NCBI GenBank assembly: GCA_015488785.1
Contig: WFNC01000068.1
Span: forward strand, 1-6,536
Direction: 5' to 3'
Length of the DNA: 6,536 nucleotides
Source of the DNA: Flavobacteriales bacterium
GTDB taxonomy: Bacteria; Bacteroidota; Bacteroidia; Flavobacteriales_D; Parvicellaceae
The notes beneath the pieces were generated by a model. That model ran no database searches. It had not been told where the DNA came from and saw only the letters and a program-made list of their open reading frames with translations. The translations under genes and the position numbers were made by a program. Each line of letters opens with the position of its first letter. The first letter of the stretch is position 1. Shown piece after piece: positions 4,483-6,536 of this stretch.

Positions 4483-6536
4483 ATGAAATATTTTTTTACG
4501 ACCATTTGTCTAATCTCAATTTTAGTTTCCTATGCTCAGACAGTTCATTTAGTAACGAGTAAGAATGATGCAGGAGTCGGAACATTACGTCAAGCAGTTT
4601 TAGATGCTTCAGACGGCGATGAAATTCGTTTGAGTCCAGCTCTATTATCATCAGGTTCAGATAGTATTGTATTACCGTCAGGAATTGCATTTTCAAAAGC
4701 ACTTAGTTTTTATGGAGCTTATAACGCTACCGATACGATTTATGTTTCTGGAGGAGGATTAAGTAGAATTTTTACCATTAATGGTACTGGTTCTGGAGCT
4801 ATTCTTTTGGATTCAATGGTTCTTGTAAATAGTAGGGCTTTTGACGGATTGGGAGGTGCTATTTTTATGAAGGATTTTGAACGATTAACGATACGTAATT
4901 CTGTTTTAAAAAATAATACAGCGTACAAATATCATCGAACGGTGTATAATGATCCTAATCCTGGAGCTATAGCTAAAGGAGGAGCTATCTATGCTGAGAA
5001 TAATATCAATTCGGTAAAAGTTTATATTAATAATTCTGAGATATTAAATAACCTTGCTTTTGCTAAAGATTCGGCTCACGATCCAGCAGAAGCAAAATCT
5101 GAAGGAGGAGGAATCTTTATTCAATCAAATGGATATAGTACAGGAAGTCATGGGTATATCTATGTTGAACACTCCCTCATTGAAGGGAATACCGCTAAGT
5201 CTTATGCTGTATCTGATTATTATGATCATGCTAATTCTAATTCTATGGGAGGCGGAATAATGGGGTATACAGGGAGTTCAGATTCTATATTAATTGAAAT
5301 CAATAATTCTACGATTAGATACAATCACTTAGATGGTTATGCTTTTTCTAATGGGAATAATGTAAATGTTAGTGTTTATAAAAGAACAGGAGGGATTTTA
5401 GCTTATGCAAATAGTACTTCTTCTGAAGCGAATATTAATATAGATTATTCGACAATTAATAATAATGATGATGATGGAGTTCAAAGTTTAACAGGAGGAA
5501 ATTCACTTGTTTTAATAAATCATTCTACAATCGTTAATAATGTTGAAAATGGAGTAAATTTAAAAGGGACATCAAGTCCAACTAAAACAGCAAGAATTTA
5601 TAACTCAACAATTTGCTACAATAAGAGAGGTGTTCGAGCTAAATATGTAAAATGCAAAAGTAGTATTTTAGCTTTTAATACGAATTCTAATGCTTATAGC
5701 AGTGGTACGACTTATGATTTAACTTCTTATGGGTACAATATTTTTTCCGATGCTCCTTCCGTTCAATTTCAAAAACCAACCGATCAGTTAAGTGTTTCTG
5801 CTTTGTTATTAAAGTTAGGTAATTTAAATAATAATGGAGGTTTTACAAAAACAATGATACCTTTAGTTGGTAGTGTCGCTATTGACAATGGAGATGTTTC
5901 TGACAGTTCACCTGCGCAAAATCAAGCCATAATTGGAACTAGAGATATTGGAGCAGCCGAGGGAAATGGCGGTACAAGTGTAACAGGAGTAGATACTCAA
6001 GTAGCTTGTGATTCTTATACTTGGATTGATGGAGTGACTTACAACTCTTCAAACAATACAGCAACTTATACTTATGTTGGCGGAGCTTCAAATGGAGTGG
6101 ATAGTATTGTAACATTAAACCTAACAATAAACGCGAGTGTTTCTAATTCGATTTCTGAAACACTTTGTTTTGATGGAACTTATACATTCGGATCACAATC
6201 TTTAACAACTTCGGGTAATTATTCTGAAGTATTTGTAGCTTCTAATGGGTGTGATAGTATAGTTAATCTAGCTTTGACTGTTTTGCCTTCTGTTGATACT
6301 ACTTTAGCAAATGATATTGTTTGTCAAGGGGATTCTGTTTTGTTTAATAATAGTTATTATAAAAATCAAGGAACTAATTATATTACTCTTTCAAATGTAA
6401 ATGGTTGTGATAGTGTTATTTCTTTTTATTTAGAAGTTGTAGCTAATTCTAGTAGCAATATTACGAGTTCAATTTGTTCTGGTGATTCTATTTTGTTTAA
6501 TGGAGCTTATCTTAAACAATCTGGAGTCTATCAAAA
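4483..6536 (+). CDS. Large exported beta-helix protein with choice-of-anchor Q-like segment and tandem Cys modules (partial, open at right edge)
   Basis: The frame is open from the ATG at 4483-4485 to the window end, 684 codons without a stop. Residues 1-18 are a signal peptide (MKYFFTTICLISILVSYA), with Gln19 as likely mature start. The next segment, VHLVTSKNDAGVGTLRQAVL then DASDGDEIRL, is the usual entry to secreted beta-helix proteins (compare GSLRxAI..A..GDxI). Residues about 80-425 form a right-handed parallel beta-helix, with glycine-rich turns (GLGGAIF, KGGAIYAE, EGGGIFIQ, MGGGIMGY) and repeated N-ST-I-x-x-N rungs (NNSTIRYN, DYSTINNN, NHSTIVNN, YNSTICYN). Residues 441-493 (LLLKLGNLNNNGGFTKTM, then IDNGD and TRDIGAAE) match the choice-of-anchor Q pattern LLxxLxxNGGxTxTxxLxxxSxAIDxGD...DIGAxE. 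From residue 508, about 52-residue modules repeat. Such proteins usually end in a T9SS sorting domain, which would lie beyond the window. The role is probably cell-surface adhesion or polymer binding. A polysaccharide-lyase activity cannot be excluded, but no catalytic signature is evident. Confidence 0.9.
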   Translation, partial: MKYFFTTICLISILVSYAQTVHLVTSKNDAGVGTLRQAVLDASDGDEIRLSPALLSSGSDSIVLPSGIAFSKALSFYGAYNATDTIYVSGGGLSRIFTINGTGSGAILLDSMVLVNSRAFDGLGGAIFMKDFERLTIRNSVLKNNTAYKYHRTVYNDPNPGAIAKGGAIYAENNINSVKVYINNSEILNNLAFAKDSAHDPAEAKSEGGGIFIQSNGYSTGSHGYIYVEHSLIEGNTAKSYAVSDYYDHANSNSMGGGIMGYTGSSDSILIEINNSTIRYNHLDGYAFSNGNNVNVSVYKRTGGILAYANSTSSEANINIDYSTINNNDDDGVQSLTGGNSLVLINHSTIVNNVENGVNLKGTSSPTKTARIYNSTICYNKRGVRAKYVKCKSSILAFNTNSNAYSSGTTYDLTSYGYNIFSDAPSVQFQKPTDQLSVSALLLKLGNLNNNGGFTKTMIPLVGSVAIDNGDVSDSSPAQNQAIIGTRDIGAAEGNGGTSVTGVDTQVACDSYTWIDGVTYNSSNNTATYTYVGGASNGVDSIVTLNLTINASVSNSISETLCFDGTYTFGSQSLTTSGNYSEVFVASNGCDSIVNLALTVLPSVDTTLANDIVCQGDSVLFNNSYYKNQGTNYITLSNVNGCDSVISFYLEVVANSSSNITSSICSGDSILFNGAYLKQSGVYQ
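6001..6536 (+). repeat. Tandem ~52-residue Cys...GCDS modules at the C-terminal side of the large exported protein
   Basis: Diverged protein-level repeats of about 156 bases each. The opening cysteines are residues 509 (ACDSYTW), 562 (LCFDGTYTF), 614 (VCQGDSVLF) and 665 (ICSGDSILF), spaced 53, 52 and 51 residues. Each complete module closes with an NG-x-DS motif followed by beta-strand residues: NGVDSIVTLNLTI (537-549), NGCDSIVNLALTV (588-600) and NGCDSVISFYLEV (640-652). The fourth module is cut by the window edge. Modules of this kind are common stalk-like repeats in T9SS cargo of Bacteroidota, where the two cysteines presumably form a disulfide. Module 1 has valine in place of the second cysteine. 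Confidence 0.82.

Noticed and set aside
5054..5260. Plus-strand frame of 68 codons inside the large exported protein
   Set aside because: Out-of-frame shadow of the continuous 684-codon frame; it has no motif of its own.
6001..6536. CRISPR-like or DNA-level direct repeats at the right end
   Set aside because: The periodicity is at protein level with diverged codons; there are no identical DNA repeats with unique spacers.

Overview
The window looks like a piece of a Bacteroidota chromosome, most likely a member of the Flavobacteriia. The DNA is AT-rich. Secreted proteins carry Sec signal peptides, and one has a type IX secretion (T9SS) C-terminal sorting domain. Start codons mostly lack Shine-Dalgarno sequences, and several gene starts are preceded by TAnnTTTG, the Bacteroidota -7 promoter element.

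Left part, minus strand (1-2459). Reading in the direction of transcription, from right to left, there is first a 271-residue secreted protein with a T9SS type A sorting domain (1644-2459), ending at a perfect 13-bp hairpin terminator (1588-1617). Next come a possible 26-residue very basic micro-ORF (1477-1557), an arsenite S-adenosylmethionine methyltransferase of the ArsM/AS3MT family (272-1327), and the first 64 residues of a lipoprotein-type methionine-R-sulfoxide reductase B (1-194, cut by the left edge). The arsM upstream region holds a candidate promoter and an unusual cluster of the palindrome TGTACA. arsM and msrB are 77 bases apart on the same strand and may be cotranscribed.

Right part, plus strand (2615-6536). 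A divergent intergenic region (2460-2614) separates the two halves. It is followed by a 467-residue lipoprotein with an N-terminal beta-sandwich-like region and a right-handed beta-helix (2615-4018). A 109-residue cytoplasmic protein of unknown function follows 14 bases later (4033-4362), in an apparent two-gene operon. After a 120-base gap with a candidate promoter, a large exported protein begins at 4483 and is still open at the window end. It has a signal peptide, a long parallel beta-helix, a choice-of-anchor Q-like closing segment, and then at least three and a half tandem modules of about 52 residues with paired cysteines. Its missing C-terminus would be expected to carry a T9SS sorting domain.

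Together the window combines arsenic detoxification and oxidative repair genes with cell-surface or secreted beta-rich proteins. I see no RNA genes, CRISPR array, insertion sequence or phage genes. The clearest points for follow-up are the TGTACA cluster around arsM, the micro-ORF, the beta-helix lipoprotein with its small partner, and the missing cysteine in the first tandem module.
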